From Fidelibacterota bacterium (GTDB lineage: Bacteria > Fidelibacterota > UBA8477): a stretch of DNA of 36,090 bases. Made by a program: the position numbers and the translations under genes. Below are positions 1-8,550 of this stretch, piece after piece. Location of the stretch: NCBI GenBank assembly GCA_021734045.1, contig JAIPJR010000021.1, positions 1-36,090 of the forward strand, written 5' to 3'. Numbering within the stretch: the stretch's first letter is position 1; every line of letters starts with the position of its first letter. The notes beneath the pieces are model-generated. The model was not told where the DNA came from. It was given only the letters and a program-made list of their open reading frames with translations, and did not search any database.

Positions 1-286
1 AACGCTCTCGGATCGTCTCCTGGTATTCTTTGCGTGATCTTTTGCTCATATTCATGTACCTCATTTGCGGTTACATTATTTATGAGGCAACGACCTTTTT
101 CTAAGATCGCCAGGGTTACATTAATTTTGAGTCAATGCGATCGCGAAGCACAGGGGCAATTCCCAAAGATGTTCCTTGACAGGGCTTTGGGTGCCGAATA
201 CGTTATCCGGCTTTTTAAATTTTGACTCAGGGTTAATAAAAATATGGGATTAACCCGGTGTTTTAGGAAGGATTAACAAGTAGCGT
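1..286. other. Non-coding region upstream of the sigma factor gene
   Basis: I see no convincing gene here. A 63-codon open frame (34-225) has no family features and no clear ribosome binding site. The last 70 bases are AT-rich, and a TTGACT box at 222-227 may be part of the sigma factor promoter, but I cannot place a convincing -10 box. An AGGAAGG element at 265-271 is the likely ribosome binding site for the gene starting at 287, although its spacing is long. Confidence 0.4.
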
Positions 287-1144
287 ATGGCGAAAAAGGT
301 TAAACGGATTGGTGGAGACGCGAACCGTAGCCTCAGTAAATATCTGGAGGAGATTGGACAATACGAGCCTCTGGACCCCAAAGATGAGATCGCTCTTGCC
401 CAGCGTGTAAAACAGGGTGATCGCATCGCCTTAAAAAAACTGACGGAAGCAAATCTGCGGTTTGTGGTGTCGGTAGCCAAAGATTACCAAGGGCAGGGGT
501 TGCCCCTGACCGACCTTATCAATGAGGGAAATCTGGGACTCATCAAGGCGGCTGAGCGGTTTGATGAAACCCGCGGATTTAAATTTATCTCCTACGCTGT
601 GTGGTGGATTCGCCAATCAATTTTGCAGGCACTGGCTGAGCATTCCAGAATTGTCCGTCTGCCCCTGAATCGGGTGGGAACCATTAGCAAGATTTCAAAA
701 AAGTCAGATGAGTTGGAGCAGCGTCTGGAACGCACACCGTCTGAGAAAGAAATCGCCAATGAATTGGGCATGGAGCCTGAAGAGGTTGCTGATGCCATTC
801 GCATTTCCAAGCGACACCATTCACTGGATGCGCCCTTTCATGAGGAAGAGAAAAACTCTCTCATGGATGTAATTGAGGATGCGGACCAGGAAACACCTGA
901 CAGTGATTTGATGAATGAATCTCTACAGAAGGAAATCCGGGACGCCCTGGATACGCTGAAACCGCGTGAGCGCGAAGTGATTAAAATGTATTTCGGAATC
1001 GATCGTGAATATCCATTGACATTAAATGAGATTGGTGAGGTGTTCAGCCTTACCCGTGAGCGGGTCCGGCAGATAAAAGAAAAAGCAATTCGGCGACTAC
1101 AACACAAGTCGCGAAGTAAGAAACTGCAAGCCTATTTAGGCTAA
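287..1144 (+). CDS. rpoD: RNA polymerase primary sigma factor (RpoD/SigA type, short form)
   Basis: This is a group-1 sigma-70 factor that directs core RNA polymerase to housekeeping promoters. Of 285 residues, region 1.2 lies at about 12-44. Region 2 lies at 52-122, with the conserved stretch AVWWIRQSI near 104-112. Region 3 lies at 130-205. Region 4 lies at 215-280, with the DNA-binding helix signature [17 protein letters not shown] at 255-271. Region 1.1 and the long non-conserved insert of E. coli RpoD are absent, as in Bacteroidota and relatives. An in-frame TAG six bases upstream fixes ATG 287 as the first possible start. The S21 gene follows 26 bases after the stop, so the two are probably co-transcribed. 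Calling it the primary rather than an alternative sigma factor rests on the close region 2 and 4 match and on the S21 linkage. Confidence 0.95.
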   Translation: MAKKVKRIGGDANRSLSKYLEEIGQYEPLDPKDEIALAQRVKQGDRIALKKLTEANLRFVVSVAKDYQGQGLPLTDLINEGNLGLIKAAERFDETRGFKFISYAVWWIRQSILQALAEHSRIVRLPLNRVGTISKISKKSDELEQRLERTPSEKEIANELGMEPEEVADAIRISKRHHSLDAPFHEEEKNSLMDVIEDADQETPDSDLMNESLQKEIRDALDTLKPREREVIKMYFGIDREYPLTLNEIGEVFSLTRERVRQIKEKAIRRLQHKSRSKKLQAYLG

Positions 1145-1153
1145 AGCATAACC

Positions 1154-1162
1154 GGAGGTGAT
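1154..1162 (+). promoter_or_regulatory. Extended Shine-Dalgarno of rpsU (GGAGGTGAT)
   Basis: Nine consecutive bases match the complement of the usual 16S rRNA 3' tail, ending eight bases before ATG 1171. It is the strongest ribosome binding site I noticed in the window. It favours ATG 1171 over the in-frame ATG at 1180. In Bacteroidota, S21 helps to sequester the anti-Shine-Dalgarno sequence and its own gene has a strong Shine-Dalgarno for autoregulation. Whether that holds here is inference. Confidence 0.8.
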
Positions 1163-1170
1163 GACCTAGT

Positions 1171-1377
1171 ATGCCTATTATGGTGACAGTAAAACGCGAT
1201 GAGCCCTTTGAAAAGGCACTGCGTCGTTTTAAAAAGAAATATGAGAAAGCGGGAATTCTTAAAGACGTGAAAAAGAACTCGTTCTACTTGAAACCTTCTG
1301 AAGATCGGCGATTACGTCGCGCCAAAGCCCAAAAAAGAGCTCGGCGGAATATGTTCAAGTTCGGTAGTAGTCGTTAA
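1171..1377 (+). CDS. rpsU: 30S ribosomal protein bS21
   Basis: This is a small, very basic ribosomal protein of 68 residues that sits on the 30S platform near the 3' end of 16S rRNA and takes part in initiation. The N-terminal TVKRDEPFEKALRRFKKK segment and the Arg/Lys-rich C-terminus (residues 45-68) are diagnostic. The length is typical of the family. It follows the sigma factor gene in the same direction and is closed by a strong terminator at 1441-1481. In E. coli rpsU heads the rpsU-dnaG-rpoD operon. Here the order is rpoD-rpsU and dnaG lies 22 kb away. Confidence 0.96.
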   Translation: MPIMVTVKRDEPFEKALRRFKKKYEKAGILKDVKKNSFYLKPSEDRRLRRAKAQKRARRNMFKFGSSR

Positions 1378-1440
1378 TTAATTCACCTCTATATGCAACC
1401 TGATTGCTTTTACGGGAATCAGGAAAACCAAATAAAGACA

Positions 1441-1481
1441 TTCCCATAAAGCCGGCTTTTAGCTGGCTTTCTTTTTGGGAA
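1441..1481 (+). terminator. Rho-independent terminator of rpoD-rpsU
   Basis: A 10-bp stem (1448-1457 with 1461-1470, one G-T pair, loop TTT) is followed by CTTTTT at 1471-1476. Flanking TTCCCA (1441-1446) and TGGGAA (1476-1481) can extend it. Confidence 0.85.
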
Positions 1482-1508
1482 TTTGGGATCGCAACTTATG
1501 TTTAGCCT

Positions 1509-1528
1509 TGTAAACCCGTTTGTTTACA
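1509..1528 (+). promoter_or_regulatory. Palindrome TGTAAAC-N6-GTTTACA upstream of the M16 pair
   Basis: A perfect 7-bp inverted repeat with a 6-base spacer lies 38 bases before the GTG start of the first M16 gene and after the rpsU terminator. Its position in the only space available for an M16 promoter suggests an operator. No T-run follows, so it is unlikely to be a terminator. I do not recognise the regulator. Confidence 0.35.
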
Positions 1529-1566
1529 TACCTTTCTCTTAACTACCTCGATGATGGGAGGTTTTC

Positions 1567-3063
1567 GTGAAAATAAAAACACTGCTTCTGATACTAATGC
1601 TTATCCCCATGGGTCTTATGGCGGGGATTGAAGCACAGGAATATACACTCAGTAACGGCATGCAGGTGCTGGTGGTGGAGCGGCATGAAGCACCGGTGGT
1701 ATCCACCCGCATTTGGTTTAATGTGGGATCGGTGGATGAACCGCGTGGTTCTACCGGTATGGCCCATTTGCTGGAACACATGCTTTTCAAGGGAACCAAA
1801 ACCCTGGGTGTAACCGATTATGAAAAAGAAAAAGCCTACCTGGCACGGGAAGATTCGCTTTGGGTATTAATCGACGAGGCCAAGCTGAAGCTTGAAAATG
1901 GCGATGAAGCCGCCAAGGCCGAGGTGGAATCGCTGCAGGAAGCGTATGAGCAGGTTCTGGCAGAACATAAAGCGCTCATCATCAAAAATGAATTATGGGA
2001 TACCTATTTAAATAACGGTGCCTCCGGACTGAACGCCAGCACCAGCACGGATTGGACCCAGTATCAGGTACAATTGCCATCCAACCGGCTTGAACTTTGG
2101 GCTGCAATTGAATCTGATCGCATGGCCAACCCGATTTTCCGGGAATACTATTCCGAACGGGATGTGGTGAAAGAGGAGCGGCGCCGATCGTATGAAACCC
2201 GCCCGTTTGGTCTGATGTATCTGAAACTGTACGAGACGGCGTACACGGTATTTCCCTATAAAATATTGACCATTGGATTGATGGAAGATTTGTTCAAAAT
2301 GAAATTGTCCACACTGGACGCCTTCTTCCGTCAATACTATGCGCCCAATCGTGCCACGGCAGTGGTGGTGGGAGACGTCTATCCGGATGACCTTATTCCA
2401 CTGTTGGAAAAATATTTCGGACATATTCCGCCTCAGCCCGATCCGCCACCGGTTACTGTTGTGGAACCTCCCCAGACCAAATTGCGCCAGGCAACCGTAG
2501 AATTTGATTCCAATCCGGCGCTGATGATGGCCTGGCACATGGGAGACATTCACCATCCGGATAATGCTGCTTTGAATGTGTTGGCTGACATTCTCACCGA
2601 CGGACGCACGTCGCGCATTTATAAAGCCATTGTGGAGGAGAAGCAGCTGGCCTCCAATGTTTGGTGTTCACCAGATCCGGGGAAATATCCGGGACTTTTC
2701 GTTATGTCCGGAACGACCCAGGGTGAGCACACCAATGCCGAGCTTGAATCGGCTTTACTGGAAATCATCCGTGACATCCGGGAAAATGGGATTACCCAAA
2801 AGGAATTAGCGCGTGTCAAAAAGCAAAGTCGTATGTCCTATCTGAAGGGTCTCCGTACCAATGCAGGGTTGAGCTTCCAATTGGGATATTATGCCACAGT
2901 TGGTGGCGATTGGCGATTGGTGGAGAAATTCCCGGAAGATATCAAAGCTGTTACGGCTGAAGATGTCCAGCGGGTAGCCAACACCTATCTAACAGACACC
3001 AATCGGACCGCTGTTTACCTTGTTCCGCCAACCGAGCAAGCCAATGCCGTGGAGGTGAAATAA
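1567..3063 (+). CDS. Zinc-dependent M16 (pitrilysin-like) peptidase, catalytic subunit
   Basis: This is a secreted M16-family metalloprotease of 498 residues. A signal peptide covers about 1-23. The inverted zinc motif HxxEH is complete (H67, E70, H71, in HLLEHMLFKG). By alignment to pitrilysin the third zinc ligand is probably E204 in ERDVVKEE. The spacing from H71 is 133 residues against 77 in pitrilysin. The extra length is a charged, probably coiled-coil insert at about 85-143. The second, non-catalytic M16 half follows at about 260-490. GTG 1567 is preceded by GGGAGG at 1556-1561. The gene overlaps the next M16 gene by one base, so the two are translationally coupled and probably form a heterodimer. 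The likely role is degradation of peptides in the periplasm. The substrate is unknown. Confidence 0.92.
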   Translation: MKIKTLLLILMLIPMGLMAGIEAQEYTLSNGMQVLVVERHEAPVVSTRIWFNVGSVDEPRGSTGMAHLLEHMLFKGTKTLGVTDYEKEKAYLAREDSLWVLIDEAKLKLENGDEAAKAEVESLQEAYEQVLAEHKALIIKNELWDTYLNNGASGLNASTSTDWTQYQVQLPSNRLELWAAIESDRMANPIFREYYSERDVVKEERRRSYETRPFGLMYLKLYETAYTVFPYKILTIGLMEDLFKMKLSTLDAFFRQYYAPNRATAVVVGDVYPDDLIPLLEKYFGHIPPQPDPPPVTVVEPPQTKLRQATVEFDSNPALMMAWHMGDIHHPDNAALNVLADILTDGRTSRIYKAIVEEKQLASNVWCSPDPGKYPGLFVMSGTTQGEHTNAELESALLEIIRDIRENGITQKELARVKKQSRMSYLKGLRTNAGLSFQLGYYATVGGDWRLVEKFPEDIKAVTAEDVQRVANTYLTDTNRTAVYLVPPTEQANAVEVK

Positions 3064-4529
3064 TGGTAGGGAGAAGATTAAACTTGAGCAGTATCATTCT
3101 GACAATGACACTTTTCATGCTGATGGGCTGCCAAATGCTGCCGCATCATTCCGGTAACGGGAAAGAGAGTATGAAACGCAAAGATCCCCGAGAAATGACA
3201 TTTCCGCCGGTAGAGGCGATTCTTCCTGAAATCCAGGAGTTCACAACCAGCAATGGCATTCAAGTCATTTTCATTGAAAATCACGAATTACCACTGGTGG
3301 AAGTGCAGGCGCAATTGGCCGGCGGCGGGGTGTATATCAGCCCTGAAAAAGCCGGTTTGGTAAACCTGTTCAGTGATGTTCTTCGTACCGGTGGCGCCGG
3401 TGCACGCAGTGGCGATGAAGTTAATGATTACCTGGAATCACGGGCCGCCAGTATCGAGACCTGGGGTGGTCGAATGGCTACCGGAGCCGGGCTGAGTTGT
3501 CTGAAGGAGGATTTTACCGGGGTGCTGAATGTCATGGGCGACATTTTTATGGCTCCAAAATTCGCACCTGATCAGCTGGAGCTGCACCGTAATTTGCGGC
3601 TGGAGCAGGTTCGCCGGGAGAATGATAATCCCCATTCCATCGTGAATCGTGAGTTTTCACAAGCCCTCTATCCCAAGTCCATTTTGGGTGTTCATGCCGA
3701 TGAGGTGTCCTACCGGGGCATTACCCGTGATGACCTACTGAATTTTTGGAGACGTTATTATCATCCCAATAATGTGATTCTCGCTGTAACTGGTGATCTC
3801 TCAAGGCAGGAACTGGAAACGGCATTAAGCCAAACTTTTGGTAACTGGCCGGAAGGTGACTTATCCATTCCCGACGTACCGGAGATTGAGCCCACCACAA
3901 CATCCCGGGTCGTGCTGGTGAAGAAGGACCTGGTTCAATCCAATATCCGGATTGGCATGCTGAGTCCTTTACAGGACACCCATCCGGATCGGTTTGCTGT
4001 CTCGGTGATGAATTATGTTCTGGGCGCTGGCGGGTTCAAGTCCCGGCTCACGGAAAAAATTCGCTCAGATGAAGGCCTGGCTTACTCGGTTTGGAGCAAT
4101 TTCAGTCCGGGGTGGCAGTTACCGGGTGTTTTTCAGGCTGGTACCGAAACCAAGGGCGAAACGACACATCGCGCAGTGGAATTACTGCTTCAGGAAATAA
4201 CCCGCATGCACGAGACAGGCATCACGCAGGCAGAGTTCGACCGGGCGAAGGCATCAATCGTTAACCGGGATGTCTTCAAGTATGACGATCCCAATAAAAT
4301 CGCCCGTCAGTTACTCAATCTGAAATTTGAGGGAAAACCCCAATCCTATCTCACAGATGCGGTGAAGGGGTTTCAGTCCCTGAGTCTGGAAGAAGTAAAT
4401 GCTGCTGCAAAAAAATACCTTCCCCCGGATCAAATACTGATTATGGTGGTGGGAAATCCTGATCTGTTTGAAAAACCGATTGATGATTTTGGTGATGTAA
4501 CTGTCATTGATCTGGAGCAGGATGCATAG
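3063..4529 (+). CDS. M16-family lipoprotein lacking the zinc motif (non-catalytic partner)
   Basis: This 488-residue protein starts with a lipoprotein signal (LFMLMGC, Cys 23). It carries two M16-like halves, with landmarks VVLVKKDLVQSNIRIG in the second half and GLAYSVWSNF further on. At the place of HxxEH the sequence reads GLVNLFSDVL, so the zinc site is missing and the protein should be inactive alone. Bacterial M16B enzymes often work as a catalytic/non-catalytic pair, like the mitochondrial processing peptidase. The one-base overlap with the preceding catalytic gene fits this. The lipid anchor would tether the complex to a membrane. A clear terminator follows at 4575-4605. Confidence 0.9.
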   Translation: MVGRRLNLSSIILTMTLFMLMGCQMLPHHSGNGKESMKRKDPREMTFPPVEAILPEIQEFTTSNGIQVIFIENHELPLVEVQAQLAGGGVYISPEKAGLVNLFSDVLRTGGAGARSGDEVNDYLESRAASIETWGGRMATGAGLSCLKEDFTGVLNVMGDIFMAPKFAPDQLELHRNLRLEQVRRENDNPHSIVNREFSQALYPKSILGVHADEVSYRGITRDDLLNFWRRYYHPNNVILAVTGDLSRQELETALSQTFGNWPEGDLSIPDVPEIEPTTTSRVVLVKKDLVQSNIRIGMLSPLQDTHPDRFAVSVMNYVLGAGGFKSRLTEKIRSDEGLAYSVWSNFSPGWQLPGVFQAGTETKGETTHRAVELLLQEITRMHETGITQAEFDRAKASIVNRDVFKYDDPNKIARQLLNLKFEGKPQSYLTDAVKGFQSLSLEEVNAAAKKYLPPDQILIMVVGNPDLFEKPIDDFGDVTVIDLEQDA

Positions 4530-4574
4530 CTTGATGACCAATTAAGTTCAGACTATATGAGATAATTTCTCTTC

Positions 4575-4605
4575 AGCCCCGCCAAATAATGGTGGGGCTT
4601 TTTTT
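4575..4605 (+). terminator. Terminator after the M16 operon
   Basis: A 10-bp stem AGCCCCGCCA / TGGTGGGGCT (4575-4584 and 4590-4599, one G-T pair) with loop AATAA is followed by a run of T from 4599 to 4605. On the minus strand there is no matching T-run, so it serves mainly the plus strand. Confidence 0.9.
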
Positions 4606-5173
4606 AATCCGCAAGGCGGTAATCACGTAATTCTTTGGCGAGCTGTCGGGCCTTGTTGGTCGTCACCTGGTTCAGCATACTCCAGAACTTTGGACCGTGA
4701 TTTTTTACCCGTGTGTGAACCAATTCATGGAGCAGGATATAATCCTGTAAGTGCCTTGGCAGGCCTACAATTTTCAGGTTAAGACTGATATTATTTTCCC
4801 GGGAGCAACTGCCCCAGCGAGTGCGTTGTTGGCGGAAGCTGATACGATTAAAATGAAAGTGATGTTTTTTCGCCAGGAATACAATACGGTGATGCAACGA
4901 CCCTGCAGCCGCCTTTAGATCCAGCGGGGTAGAGACCGGAATTTTAGATGGATAGACGGTGTCGTTCAGCAAACGAAGCTGCTGCTTCAATATCCAGTCC
5001 CGGTGGTTTTCCAAGAAGGCTACAGCAGCGGAATTGGGGACACCGTTTGGGATTGCGACCCGCACCTGGGAGGGTGATTTTACAGTAATATTCAGCCGTT
5101 TTGCCCGTTTGCTATTCACATAGTGAATGGTTCCCAATGTCGGATGGTCCATAACTTTCTCTGTATTCTGCAT
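4604..5173 (-). CDS. YgjP-like (DUF45/WLM) zinc metallopeptidase
   Basis: This 189-residue protein of the YgjP/DUF45 family has the zinc-binding motif HELVH (H149, E150, H153) followed by HGPKFW (H159), the arrangement of the SprT/YgjP group. RWGSCS at about 119-124 is the other family signature. There is no signal peptide, so it should be cytoplasmic. The physiological substrate of YgjP proteins is not established, though some members sit next to restriction or DNA-repair genes. It stands alone on the minus strand and converges on the M16 operon. No strong ribosome binding site is visible, and the in-frame ATG at codon 8 is an alternative start. Confidence 0.9.
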   Translation of the reverse strand: MQNTEKVMDHPTLGTIHYVNSKRAKRLNITVKSPSQVRVAIPNGVPNSAAVAFLENHRDWILKQQLRLLNDTVYPSKIPVSTPLDLKAAAGSLHHRIVFLAKKHHFHFNRISFRQQRTRWGSCSRENNISLNLKIVGLPRHLQDYILLHELVHTRVKNHGPKFWSMLNQVTTNKARQLAKELRDYRLAD

Positions 5174-5293
5174 GGCGGCAAATTTATCTGCAGGCTTCTT
5201 TTTTCCCAGTGAACTCTCTTTGTGAATACAATTTGGTGATTGCTGGGAAAATCTGTTAGTTTAAAACACTATCACTTGAACAAGGGAGGGATC

Positions 5294-5716
5294 ATGTCTG
5301 CCATCCGCCATTTACTGACGATCAACGCGCCGCCCGAGCGGATTTACAAAGCGTTAACCGAGGAGGAAGGGCTCCAATCCTGGTGGACAGAAAACGCCAA
5401 GGCGAAGCCTGAAGTCGGTTCGGTCGCTGTGTTTGATTTTGGGGCTCGATTTCACAATGAAATGAAAATTGACGAGCTTGTTCCACCCGAGAGGGTGGTC
5501 TGGACATGCATTGAGGGTGATGAAGAGTGGAATGGCACACACTTCACCTTTGAAATCAATCGTATCCCCGGAGGATCTGAGCTGAGATTTGCCCATACAA
5601 ATTGGCGGGAGGAGACGGATTTTTTTGCAAGCTGTAGTTATAATTGGGCCTATTATCTATCCAGCCTGAAGGAATATTGCGAGAAGGGCGAAGGGCGGCC
5701 TTATAATGGAAATTAG
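5294..5716 (+). CDS. SRPBCC / AHSA1-like (START-fold) protein
   Basis: This is a 140-residue single-domain protein of the helix-grip fold (activator of Hsp90 ATPase homologue-like, COG3832). Signs are the start INAPPERIYKALTEEEGLQSWW, the central VVFDF/ELVPPERVVWT strands and the C-terminal helix NWAYYLSSLKEYCEKG. Such proteins bind hydrophobic ligands in a central cavity, and the ligand here is unknown. I chose ATG 5294 because GGGAGGG at 5284-5290 lies at ideal distance. An upstream in-frame start at 5240 would add 18 residues outside the fold. The acetyltransferase gene begins five bases after the stop, so the two form an operon. Confidence 0.88.
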   Translation: MSAIRHLLTINAPPERIYKALTEEEGLQSWWTENAKAKPEVGSVAVFDFGARFHNEMKIDELVPPERVVWTCIEGDEEWNGTHFTFEINRIPGGSELRFAHTNWREETDFFASCSYNWAYYLSSLKEYCEKGEGRPYNGN

Positions 5717-5721
5717 CTAGA

Positions 5722-6267
5722 ATGCTTCGAATTGCCGTAGATGGAGCATTTACCCTGCGCAGCTATCGCCGGGACGATAAGCAGCGCCTCGTGACATTTG
5801 CCAACAATGAAAAGGTAGCACGAAATCTTCGGGATGGATTTCCTCATCCCTATACGGATGAAACGGCAGACCAATGGCTGGATACGGCTATTCAGCATTT
5901 ATCAGATTCTGTTTTTGTTATTGCGGAGGATGATTTACTGATCGGTGGCATCGGGTATCATCCTCAGGAGGATGTATACCGGTTTAGCGCTGAAATCGGG
6001 TATTGGCTTGGTGAGCCGTATTGGGGACGGGATATTGTGACCCGATGTGTAGGTAAACTGGTGGACTGGATATTTACCAACACTGAATTGACGCGATTAT
6101 ATGCTGGTGTCTTTTCCAATAATCTGGCGTCCATTTGTGTATTGGAGAAGAATGGCTTTCGTTTGGAAGGGCGGCTGCGTCAGGCTGTAGTCAAGCAGGG
6201 AGTGGTTTTAGACGAACTTCGACATGCGCTGTTGCGGGATGAGTGGATAGCCCGAAAATCGGGTTGA
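5722..6267 (+). CDS. GNAT-family N-acetyltransferase (RimJ/RimL type)
   Basis: This 181-residue protein transfers an acetyl group from acetyl-CoA to an amine of a protein or small molecule. Features are the N-terminal LRSYRRDDKQRLVTFANN, the central strand AEIGYWLGEPYWGRDIVTRCV with the acetyl-CoA binding turn (about 92-115), and the C-terminal NNLASICVLEKNGFRLEG at about 129-147. These are typical of the Acetyltransf_3 branch that includes RimJ/RimL and SpeG. It probably shares a transcript with the SRPBCC gene. The substrate cannot be told from sequence. Confidence 0.9.
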   Translation: MLRIAVDGAFTLRSYRRDDKQRLVTFANNEKVARNLRDGFPHPYTDETADQWLDTAIQHLSDSVFVIAEDDLLIGGIGYHPQEDVYRFSAEIGYWLGEPYWGRDIVTRCVGKLVDWIFTNTELTRLYAGVFSNNLASICVLEKNGFRLEGRLRQAVVKQGVVLDELRHALLRDEWIARKSG

Positions 6268-6500
6268 TGTGCCGGTATCAACGTTAATTGTCGCATAAAA
6301 TATTTAATTCCTTCCCCAGATAGAAGCAGTGGCCGTCCGGAGGGTCGTAAGCAAGACATGCCTTGGAGTCACTGGAAGCCGCCAGTTCGATCCAAGATAC
6401 TAAGGAAGTATTTTTCTGTCTCAAGGATGTGAACACAATCCCCGGTACAAGGAACCTCGCTTTTGGGATTGTCAAAGTTGCGGTTTAGACACTTCCAGTT

Positions 6501-7289
6501 TTAGTCGGGTAGTCCAGTGAACGGCTTGTGAGTAAAATTCATTAACCTTTGGATTTCATCAGGACTTAATTCACGATGGAAGAGAAAGAGTTCGTCAATT
6601 GCCCCCTTAAAATACCAAGGCGGGGCATCGTAATTTGTATCGTATTTTCCGATATAGGCGGGCCCATCAGAATAAATCATTTTGGTTGCGAACCCGTTAT
6701 CTTCACCACTTTGAACAATTCCATCTAAAAAAAGCAGGAAATCTTGATTATTCTGAAAAATAGCTGTGATATGATACCATTTATGAAGCTTAATATCAGG
6801 TTTACGAATCAGGGATTTCCGGCCAAATTTTGTTGTTAGTCCCCCGTTACCATAAGAAATCATGGGAAAACCTTTTCCCTCACCTGATACACCTATAATA
6901 ATACCGTAATAGTAATTTTCATGGTAATTATTAACAAATATGGTCTGCCCATATTTCCGTTCTGCCTTAAACCAGACACAAATGGTAATCGGAAAATCCG
7001 GCTTCAACTTCTTCGAATTTCCCAAGTCGATGTAATCGTCTTTTCCGTCAAAATACATAGCCGGATTGGGGCGGGCGTTTCGGTCGGTGAAAGGTTTTGC
7101 TCCGTAGATGGTACCATGGAGTCCATTACCACTATAATCCCGTGCATCATTATCCAGAGGATAATAGGCAATGAGTGAATCGGTGGAAATTGGTAACACA
7201 GCACCGTTAATGAGCGCATTCTTTTCTATTCCGAACAGATGCCCGCAAATAATTAAAAGACCAATTGTGGTTTTAAGATATTTCCCCAT
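6501..7289 (-). CDS. Secreted LamG (concanavalin A-like) domain protein
   Basis: This is a 262-residue exported protein with a signal peptide (about 1-20, MGKYLKTTIGLLIICGHLFG) and one LamG/ConA-like jelly-roll at about 40-250. Landmarks are LIAYYPLDNDARDYSGNGLHG, AMYFDGKDDYIDLG, WYHITAIF and GAIDELFLFHRELSPDEIQRL. Such domains bind carbohydrate or protein, usually with calcium. ATG 7289 is preferred because it gives a clean signal peptide, while a TTG at 7307 would add six basic residues. It is a lone minus-strand gene. A second LamG protein lies at 27718-28506. No C-terminal sorting domain is present. Confidence 0.85.
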   Translation of the reverse strand: MGKYLKTTIGLLIICGHLFGIEKNALINGAVLPISTDSLIAYYPLDNDARDYSGNGLHGTIYGAKPFTDRNARPNPAMYFDGKDDYIDLGNSKKLKPDFPITICVWFKAERKYGQTIFVNNYHENYYYGIIIGVSGEGKGFPMISYGNGGLTTKFGRKSLIRKPDIKLHKWYHITAIFQNNQDFLLFLDGIVQSGEDNGFATKMIYSDGPAYIGKYDTNYDAPPWYFKGAIDELFLFHRELSPDEIQRLMNFTHKPFTGLPD

Positions 7290-7608
7290 AAACGCCCGCC
7301 GTCTCAATTTTTCACGCCCCTTTAACCTCTGGAGCGTAAGATTTTGACTTTAATATAATATACTAAGCGTTTCAGTCAGTAAGAACATTCAGGTTTTACC
7401 CCTGCAATAAACAAGGTCAACCCGGCTTGATAAAAACACACTTCAAATTACTGGGGTAGGAATATTTCCAAACAAGAGACAAGGCAGGACATATCGGCGC
7501 CAGCTCCATCGTGGAATACGAAACCCCCTGAAAAACAAGGGGTGTAGGGTTGTCGCTTCTGCCTGAGAGCGATATTTTTATGAGAAGGGAGAAGAAGCGC
7601 CGAAACCG

Positions 7609-8130
7609 GTGACGAGGTATGCGGGCCTGCTGGAGAGGACGCTGGATTACCCTGTGGCAGAGGAGTATTTTGCTAAGACCTTTGCCGCTTATATCGTGGC
7701 GAATAAGCATTTGAGAGAATATGACCCGGTGGGGGCGAAAATGATTGATGAGGTGTTGGATGAGGTTGGGTTGAGGGATAGCATAAGGATTTGGGGTGAA
7801 GGAAAGATGGTGGATGTATCGAAGGGAGTGGTGATGATGAAGGGAAGTAAAAAAAGGCTGTATGAGGGCAGGATTACGGGCAAAAAGCTCACTGCTGAGG
7901 GTTGGAGGGATGCTTATATTGCTCTGGTCAAAAAGTATTTCAATATGGAAAATGCCGAATTCTGGGATAGTGCGCCGAAGGGTGAGATCGTGAAGTTTCT
8001 GGAAGATGACTTTTTTGAGGATTGGCCACTTGGTTTCCCGCCTTATGGGGATGTGGTGTCGCCGGGCTGGGATGAGTTTATGGCGTCTGCGAGAGATGAT
8101 CAGAGTTTTAATGAGTATTTGGGATCATAG
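7609..8130 (+). pseudogene. Probable phage or metallopeptidase-like remnant, N-terminally truncated
   Basis: This 173-codon open frame starts at GTG 7609, and the same frame is open back to 7567 without a better start. The hydrophilic sequence contains LDYPVAEEYFAKTFAAYIV near the start. That resembles the segment after the active site in lethal-factor-like or phage MuF-associated metallopeptidases, but no HExxH motif is present upstream in any frame I could follow. It ends against a decayed terminase on the other strand and lies beside tRNA-Phe, a common integration site. I read it as the surviving C-terminal part of an imported gene. A short intact gene of unknown function remains possible. 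Confidence 0.45.
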
Positions 8131-8316
8131 AATCAGGGCGTGGTTTATTTCATTGCTGGAGACCAGAGCAGATGAGAAGGCCATCATAACAGCGTCCCCA
8201 TAGTCAGGGGAGCGGCCGGTCTTGAATTTCATCTTATCCTTGGAAAGCACCGTTACCATCTTGTTGCCGTCTATCTGGTATCAGCGGGCCGTCATCCCGG
8301 CAACGACCACCGAAGA
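8125..8316 (-). pseudogene. Phage terminase large subunit, C-terminal fragment with in-frame stop
   Basis: On the minus strand, 51 codons from 8280 to 8125 read YQIDGNKMVTVLSKDK...TGRSPDYGDAVMMAF. The RSPDYGDAVMMAF part matches the end of the nuclease domain of phage terminase large subunits (usual form SPDxADAxxxAF). Just upstream the frame continues as GMTAR and is broken by TGA at 8283-8281, where homologues often have a tryptophan before Tyr. I see no start codon or ATPase domain. This is therefore a decayed remnant of a prophage packaging gene. Confidence 0.65.
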
Positions 8317-8420
8317 TGCTTTCTCAAGGGTTGAGATTCTGAAAGTTGATCTGGGGACATGGGGGGCGACGACTGGAACGCTTGAAGGGAACCCGACCGC
8401 TTAGAGGGCAGAATTTTTGC

Positions 8421-8454
8421 GTGTTAGTGTATGTGTTAGTGTATGTGTTAGTGT
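8421..8454. repeat. 12-bp tandem repeat (GTGTTAGTGTAT), 2.8 copies
   Basis: There are three adjacent copies of GTGTTAGTGTAT, the last truncated. On the minus strand one frame reads a Thr/Leu/His repeat ending at a stop (complement 8404-8402), which could be the tail of a lost integrase, but this is weak. It lies between the terminase remnant and tRNA-Phe. Confidence 0.7.
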
Positions 8455-8522
8455 TTTAGATACCAATCTGCCCTAATCAATACCAAAATACTACCCAACC
8501 CGTGCCTGAGACGCCGCACGCC

Positions 8523-8550
8523 GAGGCCGCAGAAATCGTTCTGTGGCCTC
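8523..8550 (+). terminator. Strong hairpin between phage remnant and tRNA-Phe
   Basis: A 12-bp stem (8523-8534 with 8539-8550, one G-T pair) with loop ATCG is followed on the plus strand by ATTCTTTG, a weak T-rich tail. It lies about 45 bases downstream of the 3' end of tRNA-Phe and may end transcription from either side. Confidence 0.5.

Noticed and set aside
34-225. 63-codon open frame before the sigma factor gene
   Set aside because: It has no family features, a poor start context and unusual composition. It is more likely part of the promoter region.
6284-6475. 63-codon minus-strand open frame downstream of the LamG gene
   Set aside because: It has no recognisable family and no clear ribosome binding site. 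It could be a small gene but I cannot support it.
7417-7710. 97-codon minus-strand open frame
   Set aside because: It overlaps the more protein-like frame at 7609-8130 and shows no domain. The region looks decayed.
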